Shown: positions 9,287-18,123 of the stretch, piece by piece | Layout: every line of letters starts with the position of its first letter | How positions within the stretch are numbered: the first letter of the stretch is position 1 | DNA from: Adhaeribacter swui | GTDB lineage: Bacteria > Bacteroidota > Bacteroidia > Cytophagales > Hymenobacteraceae | Reading direction: 5' to 3' | Assembly (NCBI RefSeq): GCF_014217805.1 | Contig: NZ_CP055156.1 | Location: 3,044,585 to 3,108,584 of the forward strand | Length of the DNA: 64,000 nucleotides | The notes under the pieces: generated by a model | Told to the model about the DNA's origin: nothing | The model's input: the letters and a program-made list of their open reading frames with translations, nothing else | Databases searched by the model: none | Translations under genes and position numbers: made by a program

Positions 9287-9356
9287 CTGTTGTTTGTTAT
9301 TCGTTGTTCGAATAAAGCTATTACCCGAATAACGAATAACGCACAACAAACAACGA
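9287..9356. repeat. Inverted short-period repeat upstream of the sigma gene
   Basis: GTTGTTTGTTATTCGTTGTTCG-like sequence (split by one base step) is mirrored by CGAATAACGAATAACGCACA and ACAACAAACAACG. It fills the gap between the transketolase C-subunit stop and the sigma-factor start. It could form a long hairpin that separates the two transcription units. Confidence 0.6.
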
Positions 9357-9358
9357 AA

Positions 9359-10312
9359 CTACTTACGGGCCATTACGGTTTGCACGGCGTTTACTATGGC
9401 CGCTTCGTTTAAGCCGTACTTTTCCATTAGCTGGTCGGGCGTAGCACTTTCGCCAAAGGAGTCGTTTACACCTACCATTTCTATTGGTAACGGTATTTTC
9501 CGGGCCAATAATTGCGCGATGCTGTCGCCTAAACCACCATTTAATTGGTGCTCTTCGGCAGTTACTACGCAGCGGGTTTTACTCACCGATGCTAAGACAG
9601 CTTCTTCGTCTAAAGGTTTAATGGTGTGGATATTTATTATTTCGGCATCGATGCCTTGCTCGGCTAACAATTTACCCGCCAAAATAGCTTTCCAAACCAA
9701 GTGGCCGGTCGCAAAAATACTTACATCGGCGCCTTCGTTTAAAATAACAGCCTTACCAATTTCAAATTTCTGATCGGCAGGCGTAAAGTTGGGTACTACC
9801 GGGCGACCAAAACGCAGGTAAACCGGACCATCGTACTCGGCAATAGCAATAGTGGCGGCTTTGGTTTGATTAAAATCGCAAGGATTAATTACGGTCATGT
9901 GGGGTAACATGCGCATCATGCCCACGTCTTCCAGAATCTGGTGGGTGGCGCCATCTTCGCCTAAAGTTAAACCGGCGTGCGACGCGCAGATTTTTACGTT
10001 TTTACCGGAGTAAGCCACCGATTGCCGGATTTGATCGTACACCCGCCCAGTCGAAAAGTTAGCAAAAGTACCGGTAAACGGAATTTTACCGCCTATGGTC
10101 ATACCGGCGGCTAAACCAATCATGTTGGCTTCGGCGATACCTACCTGGAAGAAACGCTCCGGAAAATCTTTTTTAAAAGCGTCCATTTTTAAAGAACCCG
10201 TTAAATCGGCGCAAAGCGCTACCACGTTGGGGTTGGTTTTGCCTAATTCGTGTAATCCGGCACCGAAACCGGAGCGGGTGTCTTTAGATTCGGTGTAAGG
10301 AAAGTCTTTCAT
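9359..10312 (-). CDS. Transketolase, C-terminal subunit
   Basis: Pyrimidine-binding and C-terminal halves of a split transketolase (317 residues), which with the N-terminal subunit moves two-carbon units between pentose-phosphate sugars. Seen: GIAEANMIGLAAGM with the conserved Glu that activates TPP (about 58-71), THQILEDVGMMRMLPHMTV (about 122-141) and the C-terminal domain GHLVWKA...AEIINIHTIKPLD. It starts 6 bp after the VWA gene, so both are in one transcription unit with the N-subunit further upstream. Confidence 0.92.
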   Translation of the reverse strand: MKDFPYTESKDTRSGFGAGLHELGKTNPNVVALCADLTGSLKMDAFKKDFPERFFQVGIAEANMIGLAAGMTIGGKIPFTGTFANFSTGRVYDQIRQSVAYSGKNVKICASHAGLTLGEDGATHQILEDVGMMRMLPHMTVINPCDFNQTKAATIAIAEYDGPVYLRFGRPVVPNFTPADQKFEIGKAVILNEGADVSIFATGHLVWKAILAGKLLAEQGIDAEIINIHTIKPLDEEAVLASVSKTRCVVTAEEHQLNGGLGDSIAQLLARKIPLPIEMVGVNDSFGESATPDQLMEKYGLNEAAIVNAVQTVMARK

Positions 10313-10318
10313 TATTAT

Positions 10319-11716
10319 TTAGCGAAATAGTTTTATGGTTGTGGTTGCGGCAGATCTTATTTCAAAATTTTGTACATCGGTAAACTTACTGGCATTGGCC
10401 GTTTTGGTGCGATAAACCAAGCGGTATTGGCCGGGTTGTAAAGGTAAATTAGTGCGGCTGTTGCTCTCGGGTAAATTGTAAATCCAACGCTGGGTGCCAT
10501 CTTTTTCCAGCACGTACAAGCTGCCAAAGCCTTGTAGTTCTGTGGGAATATTTAATAAACCCGGCGGCGGAAAAGTAATAGTATTGGTCTGGCCTTGCTT
10601 AATTTCCACGTTGTTGAGGTAGATGCGGGGCAAAGTCAGTAGTTCTAAATCGTAAGTGCCAGCCAGTAGTTTTTGCCGGCTGCCGAAACGTAAGGCTATT
10701 AAGGTATTTTTAGAATTATTCTCCCGCACAATGGCCTCGGTTACGCCAAATGGCGATACGGCATCTTGCCGCAAATACAAAGTGCCCTGCGGCGTTTTAG
10801 CCGAAAATACATTGTGCTCGCCGGGTTTAATATCTAAATTTTTTAAAACCACGGGTGGTACCGTATTTACCACTAAATCGTAGCTCAGCAAAGCATCAAT
10901 ATCCAGCACATCGGTTTTGCCCGCTGCCGATAAATAATGTACGTAGTTGTACTCCGGTTCTTCGGTTACGTTATTAACAAACGTTAAATTTACGTTGCTC
11001 TCCACGGGTTTGCCTTGTTCGTCTTTTAACTCCACGGATACCGTAGTTTTGCTCAGGGCCATTTTTACCACATTATCCAGCACCTGCCGGAAAGAACTAA
11101 TATCGGCGGCATTAAAGTACTGCCCCATACAAGCCAACTCGGGTACAAATTGCTTTTCGATGCCAATACCAATCACAAATGGTTTTAAAAATATCCGTTT
11201 TTTCTGTAGCGCTTTTGCCGTAGCACATGGGTCACCGCCGCAGGATTCTAGGCCATCGGTAATCAAAATCAAAACGTTTCGCGCATTTTTATCCACCGGA
11301 AAATCTTTGGCCGCTTGTTCCAGGGAATACGTGATGGGCGTATTGCCGCGCGGTACAATTTGCTTCAGCCGGGTTTTAATTTGCTCTTCGTTGCCTTCTT
11401 TAAAAGCTACTTCCAACCGGGAGTCGGTACAGTTGTTCTTTTCTCTATCAAACTGATGGCCGTATACCCGCAAGGCAAGTTCCAGGTTTTCGTATTGCGC
11501 CAGCGAATCCACTAATTTAGAAAGTAACACTTTGGCAACTTTCATGCGGTCGCTGCTTTCCCATTTGGCCAGCATGCTGCCTGAGCCGTCGAGCAAGAAC
11601 AAGATGCGGGTTTTCTTTACCGGTTCGATTTTTTTAAGGGCAGTCTGGGCATAGCTCCCGGAGTAAACCGCCAGGAGTAAGCCAATGAGTAGTCCTATTT
11701 TAACCGTTACTTTCAA
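10319..11716 (-). CDS. Secreted VWA-domain protein between the transketolase halves
   Basis: Exported protein of about 465 residues. After a hydrophobic signal segment (VTVKIGLLIGLLLAVYSGSY) comes a von Willebrand A domain with the metal-binding MIDAS pattern DGSGSM, then a Thr, and LLITDGLESCGGDPC. The remainder is beta-rich and unassigned (PEGA-like or Ig-like). There is no ATG start: a TTG at 11716 puts the signal peptide at the N-terminus, whereas a TTG at 11788 would add 24 residues. Its position inside the transketolase operon is unusual and gives no clear functional hint. Confidence 0.8.
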   Translation of the reverse strand: MKVTVKIGLLIGLLLAVYSGSYAQTALKKIEPVKKTRILFLLDGSGSMLAKWESSDRMKVAKVLLSKLVDSLAQYENLELALRVYGHQFDREKNNCTDSRLEVAFKEGNEEQIKTRLKQIVPRGNTPITYSLEQAAKDFPVDKNARNVLILITDGLESCGGDPCATAKALQKKRIFLKPFVIGIGIEKQFVPELACMGQYFNAADISSFRQVLDNVVKMALSKTTVSVELKDEQGKPVESNVNLTFVNNVTEEPEYNYVHYLSAAGKTDVLDIDALLSYDLVVNTVPPVVLKNLDIKPGEHNVFSAKTPQGTLYLRQDAVSPFGVTEAIVRENNSKNTLIALRFGSRQKLLAGTYDLELLTLPRIYLNNVEIKQGQTNTITFPPPGLLNIPTELQGFGSLYVLEKDGTQRWIYNLPESNSRTNLPLQPGQYRLVYRTKTANASKFTDVQNFEIRSAATTTIKLFR

Positions 11717-11803
11717 CCGGAAAAAGCAAATTTTTAAAATTTTTAATAAATCAGAACCTAAAAGCCGAGCCAGGCAACTCGTAAACAACAGAAGAAATTA
11801 AAA

Positions 11804-11861
11804 TTCACTCGGAAGAAACTTCCTGATCTGCCGTATAAAAGAAGCTTCTTCTGAGTGAATC
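11804..11861. terminator. 15-bp inverted repeat after the transketolase N-subunit
   Basis: ATTCACTCGGAAGAA (11804-11818) pairs with TTCTTCTGAGTGAAT (11847-11861) with one G-T wobble and a 28-base loop. On the minus strand it lies just after the transketolase N-subunit stop and before the VWA gene. No strong T-run follows, so it may attenuate rather than end transcription. Confidence 0.5.
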
Positions 11862-11873
11862 AATTTTTATGAA

Positions 11874-12731
11874 TCAATAATCGTCTTGCGCTTCTTTTAA
11901 CTGCAACAAAGCTTCTTGTAATTGCGCATCGTTCGGCGCTACGCCATGCCATTTGTGCGAACCCATCATAAAGTCAACGCCAAATCCCATTTGGGTATTC
12001 ATTAAAATAATGATCGGTTGACCCTGACCAGTTAATGATTTGGCTTCTTCCAATACCGGCAGTAATTCGTCGAAATTATTTCCATCGGTACAGTTTAAAA
12101 CTTTCCAGCCGAAAGATTCCCACTTGGCCCGCAAGTTACCCAGGTTCATAATGGCATCGGTCGGGCCGTCAATTTGCTGGCCGTTGTAATCTACGGTGGC
12201 AATTAAGTTATCTACTTTGTGGTGCGGGGCGTACATGGCAGCTTCCCAAATCTGACCTTCGTCTAATTCACCGTCGCCCATGAGTACGTAAACCAGTTTA
12301 TCGTCGCCGTTTAACTTTTTAGCTTGCGCGGCGCCAATCGCTACCGATAAACCTTGGCCCAAAGAGCCGGAAGCAATCCGGATGCCGGGTAAATGCTCGT
12401 GCGTAGCCGGGTGGCCTTGCAGCCGCGAATTTAATTTCCGGAAAGTAGCTAGCTCGCTTACTTCAAAATAACCCGACCGGGCTAAAACGCTGTACCAAAC
12501 CGGCGAAATATGACCGTTGGATAAAAAGAAAATATCTTCGTTGGCGCCGCTCATGTTAAATTTTGGATCGTGATCCATTATTTTAAAATAAAGCGATACA
12601 AAAAACTCGGTACAACCCAAAGAGCCGCCCGGGTGCCCGGAATTTACCGCGTGCACCATCCGTAAAATATCCCGACGCACCTGCGCCGCAATGGTGGTTA
12701 ATTCTACTTTATTCTTGTTAAATGGGTTCAT
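11874..12731 (-). CDS. Transketolase, N-terminal (TPP-binding) subunit
   Basis: 285 residues forming the pyrophosphate-binding half of a split transketolase. Seen: NSGHPGGSLGCTE (about 30-42), SGSLGQGLSVAIGAAQAKK (about 123-141), and the TPP/Mg motif GDGELDEGQIWEA ending with the VDYNGQQIDGP segment. The C-terminal subunit lies downstream on the same strand but separated by a 1.4-kb VWA gene, whereas the halves are normally adjacent. Confidence 0.92.
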   Translation of the reverse strand: MNPFNKNKVELTTIAAQVRRDILRMVHAVNSGHPGGSLGCTEFFVSLYFKIMDHDPKFNMSGANEDIFFLSNGHISPVWYSVLARSGYFEVSELATFRKLNSRLQGHPATHEHLPGIRIASGSLGQGLSVAIGAAQAKKLNGDDKLVYVLMGDGELDEGQIWEAAMYAPHHKVDNLIATVDYNGQQIDGPTDAIMNLGNLRAKWESFGWKVLNCTDGNNFDELLPVLEEAKSLTGQGQPIIILMNTQMGFGVDFMMGSHKWHGVAPNDAQLQEALLQLKEAQDDY

Positions 12732-12735
12732 TATA

Positions 12736-12895
12736 AGAGTTAAGAGTTGAAAGTTATGAGTTGTTGGTTTGAAGGTTGAAAAGTTAAAAGGTTGAAAAGT
12801 TAGAAGGTTAAAAGTTGGTAAAGCTTATTTGAATGCGATTTACTCTCTCTAAGGTGTTTACCAACTCATAACTTATAACTCTTAACTTTTAACTA
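12736..12895. repeat. Inverted short-period repeat between tkt-N and bcp
   Basis: Plus-strand units such as GAGTTAAGAGTTGAAAG, GTTGAAAAGTTAAAAGG and GTTGAAAAGTTAGAAGG (12738-12815) are mirrored by CCAACTCATAACTTATAAC and CTCTTAACTTTTAACT (12860-12893). It is the same repeat type as between miaA and pfkA. The right arm touches the bcp stop codon. Confidence 0.7.
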
Positions 12896-13342
12896 GCCAA
12901 CAAGTTGGCTCGCGTGGTCTTTGGTATCTACTTTGGTGATGATGTCTTGAATGATGCCTTTTTCGTCGATGATGAAGGTATAACGCATGGTGCCCATGTA
13001 TTTGCGGCCGTACATGCTTTTTTCCTGCCATACGCCGTAAGCTTCTACCATTTTCTTGTCGATATCGGATAGAAGCGTGAAAGGCAATTCAAATTTTTTA
13101 ATAAACTTCTGGTGCGACTTTTCACTGTCTACGCTCACGCCAATTACTTCATAACCTTTCTGGCGCAGGTCGTAATAATTGTCGCGGAGGTTGCAGGCCT
13201 GGGCGGTGCAGCCGGGGGTATCGTCTTTGGGGTAAAAGTAAATAACCAGTTTGCGGCCCTGATAATCGGATAGTTTATGCACAATGCCGTCCTGATCAGG
13301 AATGGCAAAATCCGGGGCTTCGTCGCCGATTTGTAAATTCAT
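12893..13342 (-). CDS. bcp: Thioredoxin-dependent thiol peroxidase (BCP/PrxQ)
   Basis: Reduces hydrogen peroxide and organic peroxides using a peroxidatic cysteine; cytosolic. Seen: thioredoxin-like fold with DFAIPDQDG, then FYPKDDTPGCTAQACNLRD (about 37-55). This contains both the peroxidatic Cys and the nearby resolving Cys, spaced CxxxxC as in PrxQ. R and W/Y contacts follow (YMGTMRYTFIIDEKG). 149 residues is normal. It stands alone on the minus strand. Confidence 0.93.
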   Translation of the reverse strand: MNLQIGDEAPDFAIPDQDGIVHKLSDYQGRKLVIYFYPKDDTPGCTAQACNLRDNYYDLRQKGYEVIGVSVDSEKSHQKFIKKFELPFTLLSDIDKKMVEAYGVWQEKSMYGRKYMGTMRYTFIIDEKGIIQDIITKVDTKDHASQLVG

Positions 13343-13422
13343 AGTTTTTGGATAAAATACTTATTGTATTTTTTACAATAATACAGATATAATTACTTCT
13401 TTTATAAGGAAATGATAAATTT

Positions 13423-15321
13423 TTAAATTTTTGTTTTAAAGATAGTTTCGTGACCCACTGCGTCTTTCACCCACACCGTTAGATCGCCTTTTAAGGGTAC
13501 CGATTTATCTAATTTTTCGGAGTACAGCATGGCCGCTTTGTGTTCGTACTTTAATAACAAAAACTGCCCGTTAATCTCGGCCCGGTAAGAAGCTAAGCCC
13601 GATAAATCATCGCCCACTTTAAAGCGCACCATGGCCGGAGATTTAGAAATCAAACGCACGGTAGGCGGTTTGGTATCGTTCATGATGGTGTACTTGCCCA
13701 AATTTCGGGTAGTAAAAGTAAACTGATCGTCTTTCCAGACGCCGTTAATGAAAGCCCGGCTTTTGCCCCAACCCAGCCAAACCGCTCCGGCGGTGGTTTT
13801 ATCAGTTATTGGCACTTCGGGCTTTATCGTTACTCGTAATGGTTGAAACAGGGGAGTAGTAACATCGTTTATCGTCCAGACACCATTCTCGTAGTTCGAG
13901 CGTAAATATAGGGTATCGAACAAAGTAAAAGGGTAAAATTGCAGCGCTAAGTTATTATCGGCGTAAGAATAATCGGTATTATTGGGTATGGCCTGCCGGA
14001 AATTAAATTTTTGAGTAGTGCCGTTGTAAATAATGGAATCAGGTAAACCACCGCGCAAATCATACAAATACACCGACGTAGATTGCACCGTGTAGCTCGG
14101 AATTAAATCGTAGCGCTTGTTCCGGATAAACAAATTAATGTTTTTGGGCGTGCTACCCGTATCCGCTGCCGAAATTTTTAAAATATCTTCGGCTACTTCT
14201 ACATTAATTTTTTTCTTTTTAACAAGATCCGCAAATGTATGATTGCTTACGGGTTGTTCTCCTTGAATAACAAATTGCAGCGTGGTTGTATTGTTGTAAG
14301 AATCTTTAAACAACATGGTAATGGGGTAACTGGCGCCCGGGTTAATTTTTAATTTCCCTTTGTGCGCGCCGGTATTATACAGAGGCAAGGTGTTGCCATC
14401 GTCGATGTAGCATTTCTGGAAGCTTTTACCGGTTAATTTTAAATTTTCGTAGTTTACGTGCCACGATACCATGCGCTGGTAATCAAACGGAATGTTATCA
14501 AGTAGATGGGTGTAATGCGGTTTGCCACCTACTAAAACATCTACCTGCTGCACGCCGTTTTTATTCCAGGCGCCGGTGTACCGGTCGAAGGCGTTAAATT
14601 CTAAACCTAATAAGCCATTCGCCCGAATAGTATCTTTTAAAGTATACGCATTGGGCCCGGTTTTTAAAACGGCAAATTCCTGGCGGCCAAACAATTGATT
14701 AATGCGGGCATCAATACTCATGGTTTTTAAAGCCACGGCTTGTACTTCGGGCGCTACATCGTCCTGAATTTCTTTAAAGCCGTATTTTAACGGGTTTTGC
14801 AGGTTATTTTTGGCATCGCGTACTTCGAAGTGCAAATGCGGCCCCGCCGAACCTCCCGTATTGCCCGATTTCGCAATCACATCGCCGCGTTTAAAAACAA
14901 ACTGATCTTTGGCCGGCGTTAGTTTTACATCGAAAGATTGCTTGGCGTATTGCATTTCCAGAACATACTGGGCAATGGCCGGGGCAAAACTTTCGAGGTG
15001 GGCGTAGGTGGTGGTTAAACCATTGGGGTGGGTAAGGTACAACATGTACCCGTAGCCATAACTCGAAACCTCGATTTTAGAAATGTACCCGTCGGCGGCA
15101 GCGTAAACCGGTAAGCCGGTTACCTGATCGGTTTTAATATCAATGCCCCCGTGAAAATGGTTGGGCCGGATTTCGCCCATGCTGCCGGATAAAAAATTCT
15201 GACGGCCCGGGTGAATCGGAAATAAAAAGTAACCTTCCGCTTCTTCGGGGTTTTGGGCAGAAGCACCCGAAAAAAACAAACTAGTAAAGGTACTGAAAAG
15301 AAAAAACTTACTTAATCTCAA
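13423..15321 (-). CDS. Secreted M23-family peptidase (LytM-like) with beta-rich C-terminus
   Basis: Exported zinc peptidase of 632 residues expected to cut peptidoglycan cross-links. A signal peptide (about 1-22, ending ASAQ) is followed by an N-terminal M23 domain: HFHGGID supplies H57 and D61-type zinc ligands, and GPHLHFEVRD supplies the last HxH. The remaining ~430 residues are beta-rich with no recognised domain. It overlaps the upstream FAH-family gene by 14 bp, so they are co-transcribed. Having the peptidase domain at the N-terminus, not the C-terminus, is common in Bacteroidota versions. Confidence 0.85.
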   Translation of the reverse strand: MRLSKFFLFSTFTSLFFSGASAQNPEEAEGYFLFPIHPGRQNFLSGSMGEIRPNHFHGGIDIKTDQVTGLPVYAAADGYISKIEVSSYGYGYMLYLTHPNGLTTTYAHLESFAPAIAQYVLEMQYAKQSFDVKLTPAKDQFVFKRGDVIAKSGNTGGSAGPHLHFEVRDAKNNLQNPLKYGFKEIQDDVAPEVQAVALKTMSIDARINQLFGRQEFAVLKTGPNAYTLKDTIRANGLLGLEFNAFDRYTGAWNKNGVQQVDVLVGGKPHYTHLLDNIPFDYQRMVSWHVNYENLKLTGKSFQKCYIDDGNTLPLYNTGAHKGKLKINPGASYPITMLFKDSYNNTTTLQFVIQGEQPVSNHTFADLVKKKKINVEVAEDILKISAADTGSTPKNINLFIRNKRYDLIPSYTVQSTSVYLYDLRGGLPDSIIYNGTTQKFNFRQAIPNNTDYSYADNNLALQFYPFTLFDTLYLRSNYENGVWTINDVTTPLFQPLRVTIKPEVPITDKTTAGAVWLGWGKSRAFINGVWKDDQFTFTTRNLGKYTIMNDTKPPTVRLISKSPAMVRFKVGDDLSGLASYRAEINGQFLLLKYEHKAAMLYSEKLDKSVPLKGDLTVWVKDAVGHETIFKTKI

Positions 15322-15919
15322 AATCTAAAACTTTTTTGTCTTCTAAAAATCCTTCCAAGCGGTCGCCCACTTGCACCGGACCAACTCCTTTGGGGGTACC
15401 AGTAAAAATAATATCGCCCTTCTTTAAAAGAATAAACTGCGAAATATAACTGATTATATTTTCGAACGGATGCAACATAAAACTGGTATTGCCCTGTTGT
15501 TTTATTTCCTGATTTAAGCGCAAAGTAAAGTTTATGTTTTTTAAATCCGGGTAATCGGCTAAAGGTAAAAATTCAGATACGGGGGCGGAACCGTTAAACC
15601 CTTTGGCCAAATCCCAGGGTAAGCCTTTGCTTTTGGCTTTACTTTGCAAATCGCGGGCAGTAAAATCAATACCCAGACCAATGGCATCGAAATAATTTTT
15701 GGCAAATTGGGGCTGAATGTTTTTGCCTTCTTTGCTGATGCGCAAAATAATTTCCAGTTCGTGATGTATATCCTGCGTAAAATCCGGATAATAAAAAGGG
15801 TCGTTATTTTTGAGTAAGGCCGTGTCGGGTTTTAAAAAAATAACGGGTTCGTCGGGTACTTCGTTATGCAATTCAGCAATGTGGTCGGCGTAATTTCGGC
15901 CAATGCAAAGTATTTTCAT
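15308..15919 (-). CDS. Fumarylacetoacetate hydrolase (FAH) family protein
   Basis: 203-residue cytosolic metal-dependent enzyme. The ATG at 15919 is chosen because the family start KILCIGRNYADHIAEL follows at once; an upstream start would add only seven residues. Seen: EPVIFLKPDTAL (about 25-36), HHELEIILRI with the metal-binding His/Glu pair, GLGIDFTARDLQ and the C-terminal GDIIFTGTPKGVGPV. Relatives act as acylpyruvate hydrolases or oxaloacetate decarboxylases, so the substrate here is uncertain. Confidence 0.85.
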   Translation of the reverse strand: MKILCIGRNYADHIAELHNEVPDEPVIFLKPDTALLKNNDPFYYPDFTQDIHHELEIILRISKEGKNIQPQFAKNYFDAIGLGIDFTARDLQSKAKSKGLPWDLAKGFNGSAPVSEFLPLADYPDLKNINFTLRLNQEIKQQGNTSFMLHPFENIISYISQFILLKKGDIIFTGTPKGVGPVQVGDRLEGFLEDKKVLDFEIK

Positions 15920-16213
15920 GCGGCAAGTAGTTTTACTCAAAATTAGCTGAATAATTTTTTTAGAGAAGTTTCCGGCGAAAAAAACCGGATAGTTTTACTC
16001 TAAAATGCCGAGCGGCACTGAGAAAAAGTAAATTTGCGGGCTAAGAAAAAGCTAAAATAAAACCAGAACAAAGGCAGAACATTTCGGGCTTACCCCGACG
16101 TATAAAGCCAACTGGCATGTATTATGCTTATTTTAAAAAAACGGTTTATGTATTTGCGTTAGCAGATACATCGTTGTAACACCAAAAAAGATTACCTATA
16201 ATTCGCTAAGTGT

Positions 16214-17008
16214 ATGTTAAAAAAAATATTTCTTTACAGCAGTTTTTTACTGGTACTGGGTTGCGCTACCGTGCCAATTACCGGCCGTCGGCAACTATCT
16301 TTAGTGCCCTCCGCTGAAATGCAGCAAATGAGTTATGCATCGTACAAACAGGTGCTGGATACAGCAAAGGTTGTTAATAGTTCGCAGAATACCGCCATGG
16401 TAAAACGGGTGGGTGGCCGTATTCAAAGAGCCGTGGAGCAATACATGGCGCAGAATAATTTAAGTGATCAACTGGCCGGTTACGCCTGGGAATTTAATTT
16501 AATTCAGGATCCGCAGGTAAATGCCTGGTGTATGCCGGGTGGTAAAGTGGCTGTTTATACCGGCATTCTTCCGGTTACCCGCGACGAAACTGGTTTAGCC
16601 GTAGTTATGGGGCACGAAATTGCCCACGCCATTGCCAAGCACGGTGATGAGCGCATGAGTCAGGGGTTATTGCAGCAGTTGGGCGGCGCAACTTTGCAAG
16701 CGGCTATGGGCTCTAACCCGAGTTTAACCAATAACTTGTTTTTAACCGCTTACGGCGCCGGTTCGCAACTAGGTTTATTAGCTTATGGCCGGAAGCAGGA
16801 ATCGGAAGCGGATGAGTTGGGATTGATTTTTATGGCGATGGCGGGTTATGATCCGCAGCAAGCCGTGCCTTTCTGGGAAAGAATGGCGGCCGGTAAAGGC
16901 GGACAAGCTCCACCGGAATTTTTATCTACCCACCCTTCTGACCAAACCCGGATTGCCGATATTCAAAGGCATTTACCGGATGCCATGAAGTATTATAAAA
17001 AACAATAA
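16214..17008 (+). CDS. M48-family metallopeptidase lipoprotein
   Basis: 264-residue zinc peptidase anchored as a lipoprotein: the lipobox LVLGC puts the lipidated Cys at 17. It has the catalytic motif HEIAH in VMGHEIAHAIAKHGDERMSQ (about 133-152) and the third ligand in QESEADELGLIFMAMAGYDP. Family members (LoiP/YcaL-like) trim misfolded outer-membrane or periplasmic proteins. It stands alone and ends in a clear terminator. Confidence 0.9.
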   Translation: MLKKIFLYSSFLLVLGCATVPITGRRQLSLVPSAEMQQMSYASYKQVLDTAKVVNSSQNTAMVKRVGGRIQRAVEQYMAQNNLSDQLAGYAWEFNLIQDPQVNAWCMPGGKVAVYTGILPVTRDETGLAVVMGHEIAHAIAKHGDERMSQGLLQQLGGATLQAAMGSNPSLTNNLFLTAYGAGSQLGLLAYGRKQESEADELGLIFMAMAGYDPQQAVPFWERMAAGKGGQAPPEFLSTHPSDQTRIADIQRHLPDAMKYYKKQ

Positions 17009-17028
17009 CAGCTTACGTGTATAAATAC

Positions 17029-17063
17029 AAAGCCTGGTTGCGTATAAACAACCAGGCTTTTTT
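17029..17063 (+). terminator. Rho-independent terminator of the M48 gene
   Basis: 12-bp perfect stem AAAGCCTGGTTG (17029-17040) / CAACCAGGCTTT (17049-17060) with an 8-base loop and a run of T running to 17063. It lies 20 bp past the M48 stop. Confidence 0.9.
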
Positions 17064-17077
17064 AATTTTTAAAATTT

Positions 17078-17149
17078 ATGAAAAAGAAATTGTTTTGGAT
17101 TGCCGCACTTACGCTGGCCTTGGTGTTGAAATCAGATAAAGCGAAATAG
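17078..17149 (+). CDS. Possible 23-residue membrane micropeptide
   Basis: ATG at 17078 opens a 23-codon frame beginning MKKKLFWIAALTLALVLKSD and ending in a TAG at 17147. The pattern is a positively charged start, one hydrophobic stretch and a charged end (DKAK). It begins 15 bp after the M48 terminator and its stop runs into an inverted repeat. It may be a real micropeptide or the remnant of a longer exported protein cut by the repeat. Confidence 0.35.
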   Translation: MKKKLFWIAALTLALVLKSDKAK

Positions 17150-17296
17150 TTGAAAGGTTGGAAAGTTGAAAAGTTTTGATCTAATACACTTTAAAATTTG
17201 AATTTATAAGTTTCTGATTCAATTATTTAAATCAATTTTTAGAAATCCAACTTTCTAAACTTTTCAACCTTCCAACTTTTAAACCTTTTAACTAAC
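17148..17296. repeat. Inverted short-period repeat between convergent units
   Basis: AGTTGAAAGGTTGGAAAG and GTTGAAAAGTTTTG (17148-17178) are mirrored by CCAACTTTCTAAACTTTTC and AACCTTCCAACTTTTAAACC (17248-17292). It lies between the plus-strand M48 region and the minus-strand exonuclease, like the miaA/pfkA copy. Confidence 0.7.
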
Positions 17297-17297
17297 C

Positions 17298-18116
17298 TCA
17301 CCCAATCTTAAAGCTGCCTTTAAAGCTGCGGAGTTTAATGCGGGTGAACACTTTTTTGGTTTGCAGCGGAAAATCGCCTTTCATGAGCCAATCGTAATAA
17401 TGCGGATCTTTGGCAAAAATTTCTTCCACGGGTACGTTTTTATGCTTGCCAAAATTAAATACTTCCTGACCAGCCGCATTAAATAAAATCCTACCCGATA
17501 AATCGGCGGTGTTCTGAAAAGTAAACTTATGCAGCTTCGGAATATCGTTAGTTACGGGGTGTTCTTCTTTGCAATCGGGCGTGGTAACGGTTACATGTTC
17601 GTACCTATCCAGTTGCGCTTTTAAAATATCGTAAGTGGCAATAGTATCGGCTTCGGCGGTATGCGCGTGTTCCAGTGGTTTGTTGCAGTAAAACTTGTAA
17701 GCGGCCGATAAAGTACGCTGCTCCATCTGGTGGAAAATCCGGCAAACATCTACAATAGAGCGGTTGGTTATGTCAAAATCAATATCTACCCGTAAAAACT
17801 CTTCGGCCAGTACCGGAATATCAAATTTTATTAAATTATAACCCGCTAAATCGCAGCCTTTTAAAAAAGCATCTACTTGGTGTGCCACTTTGGCGAAAGT
17901 AGGGGCGTCTTTTACGTCGTCGTCGTAAATGTTATGAATTAAACTGGATTCCAGCGGAATAGGAATGGTTGGGTTAATCCGCATGGTACGAATTATTTCT
18001 TCGCCGGAAGGCATTATTTTTAACAGGCAAATTTCCACGATGCGGTCGCGGCAAATATCTACCCCGGTAGTTTCCAGATCAAAGAAAACAAGTGGTTTAC
18101 GCAGGTTCAGTTTCAT
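17298..18116 (-). CDS. DEDD-type 3'-5' exonuclease (Pol III epsilon-like)
   Basis: 272-residue nuclease. The DnaQ-like fold shows Exo I FFDLETTG (D13, E15), Exo II NLIKFDIPVLAEEF and Exo III AHTAEADTIATYDIL (about 149-163). The C-terminal ~80 residues hold a short segment (GKHKNVPVEEIFAKDPHYYD) seen in Bacteroidota relatives. It may proofread or trim DNA or RNA. The gene starts 7 bp after the end of mpl, so the two are co-transcribed. Confidence 0.85.
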   Translation of the reverse strand: MKLNLRKPLVFFDLETTGVDICRDRIVEICLLKIMPSGEEIIRTMRINPTIPIPLESSLIHNIYDDDVKDAPTFAKVAHQVDAFLKGCDLAGYNLIKFDIPVLAEEFLRVDIDFDITNRSIVDVCRIFHQMEQRTLSAAYKFYCNKPLEHAHTAEADTIATYDILKAQLDRYEHVTVTTPDCKEEHPVTNDIPKLHKFTFQNTADLSGRILFNAAGQEVFNFGKHKNVPVEEIFAKDPHYYDWLMKGDFPLQTKKVFTRIKLRSFKGSFKIG

Positions 18117-18123
18117 AGTCGGG

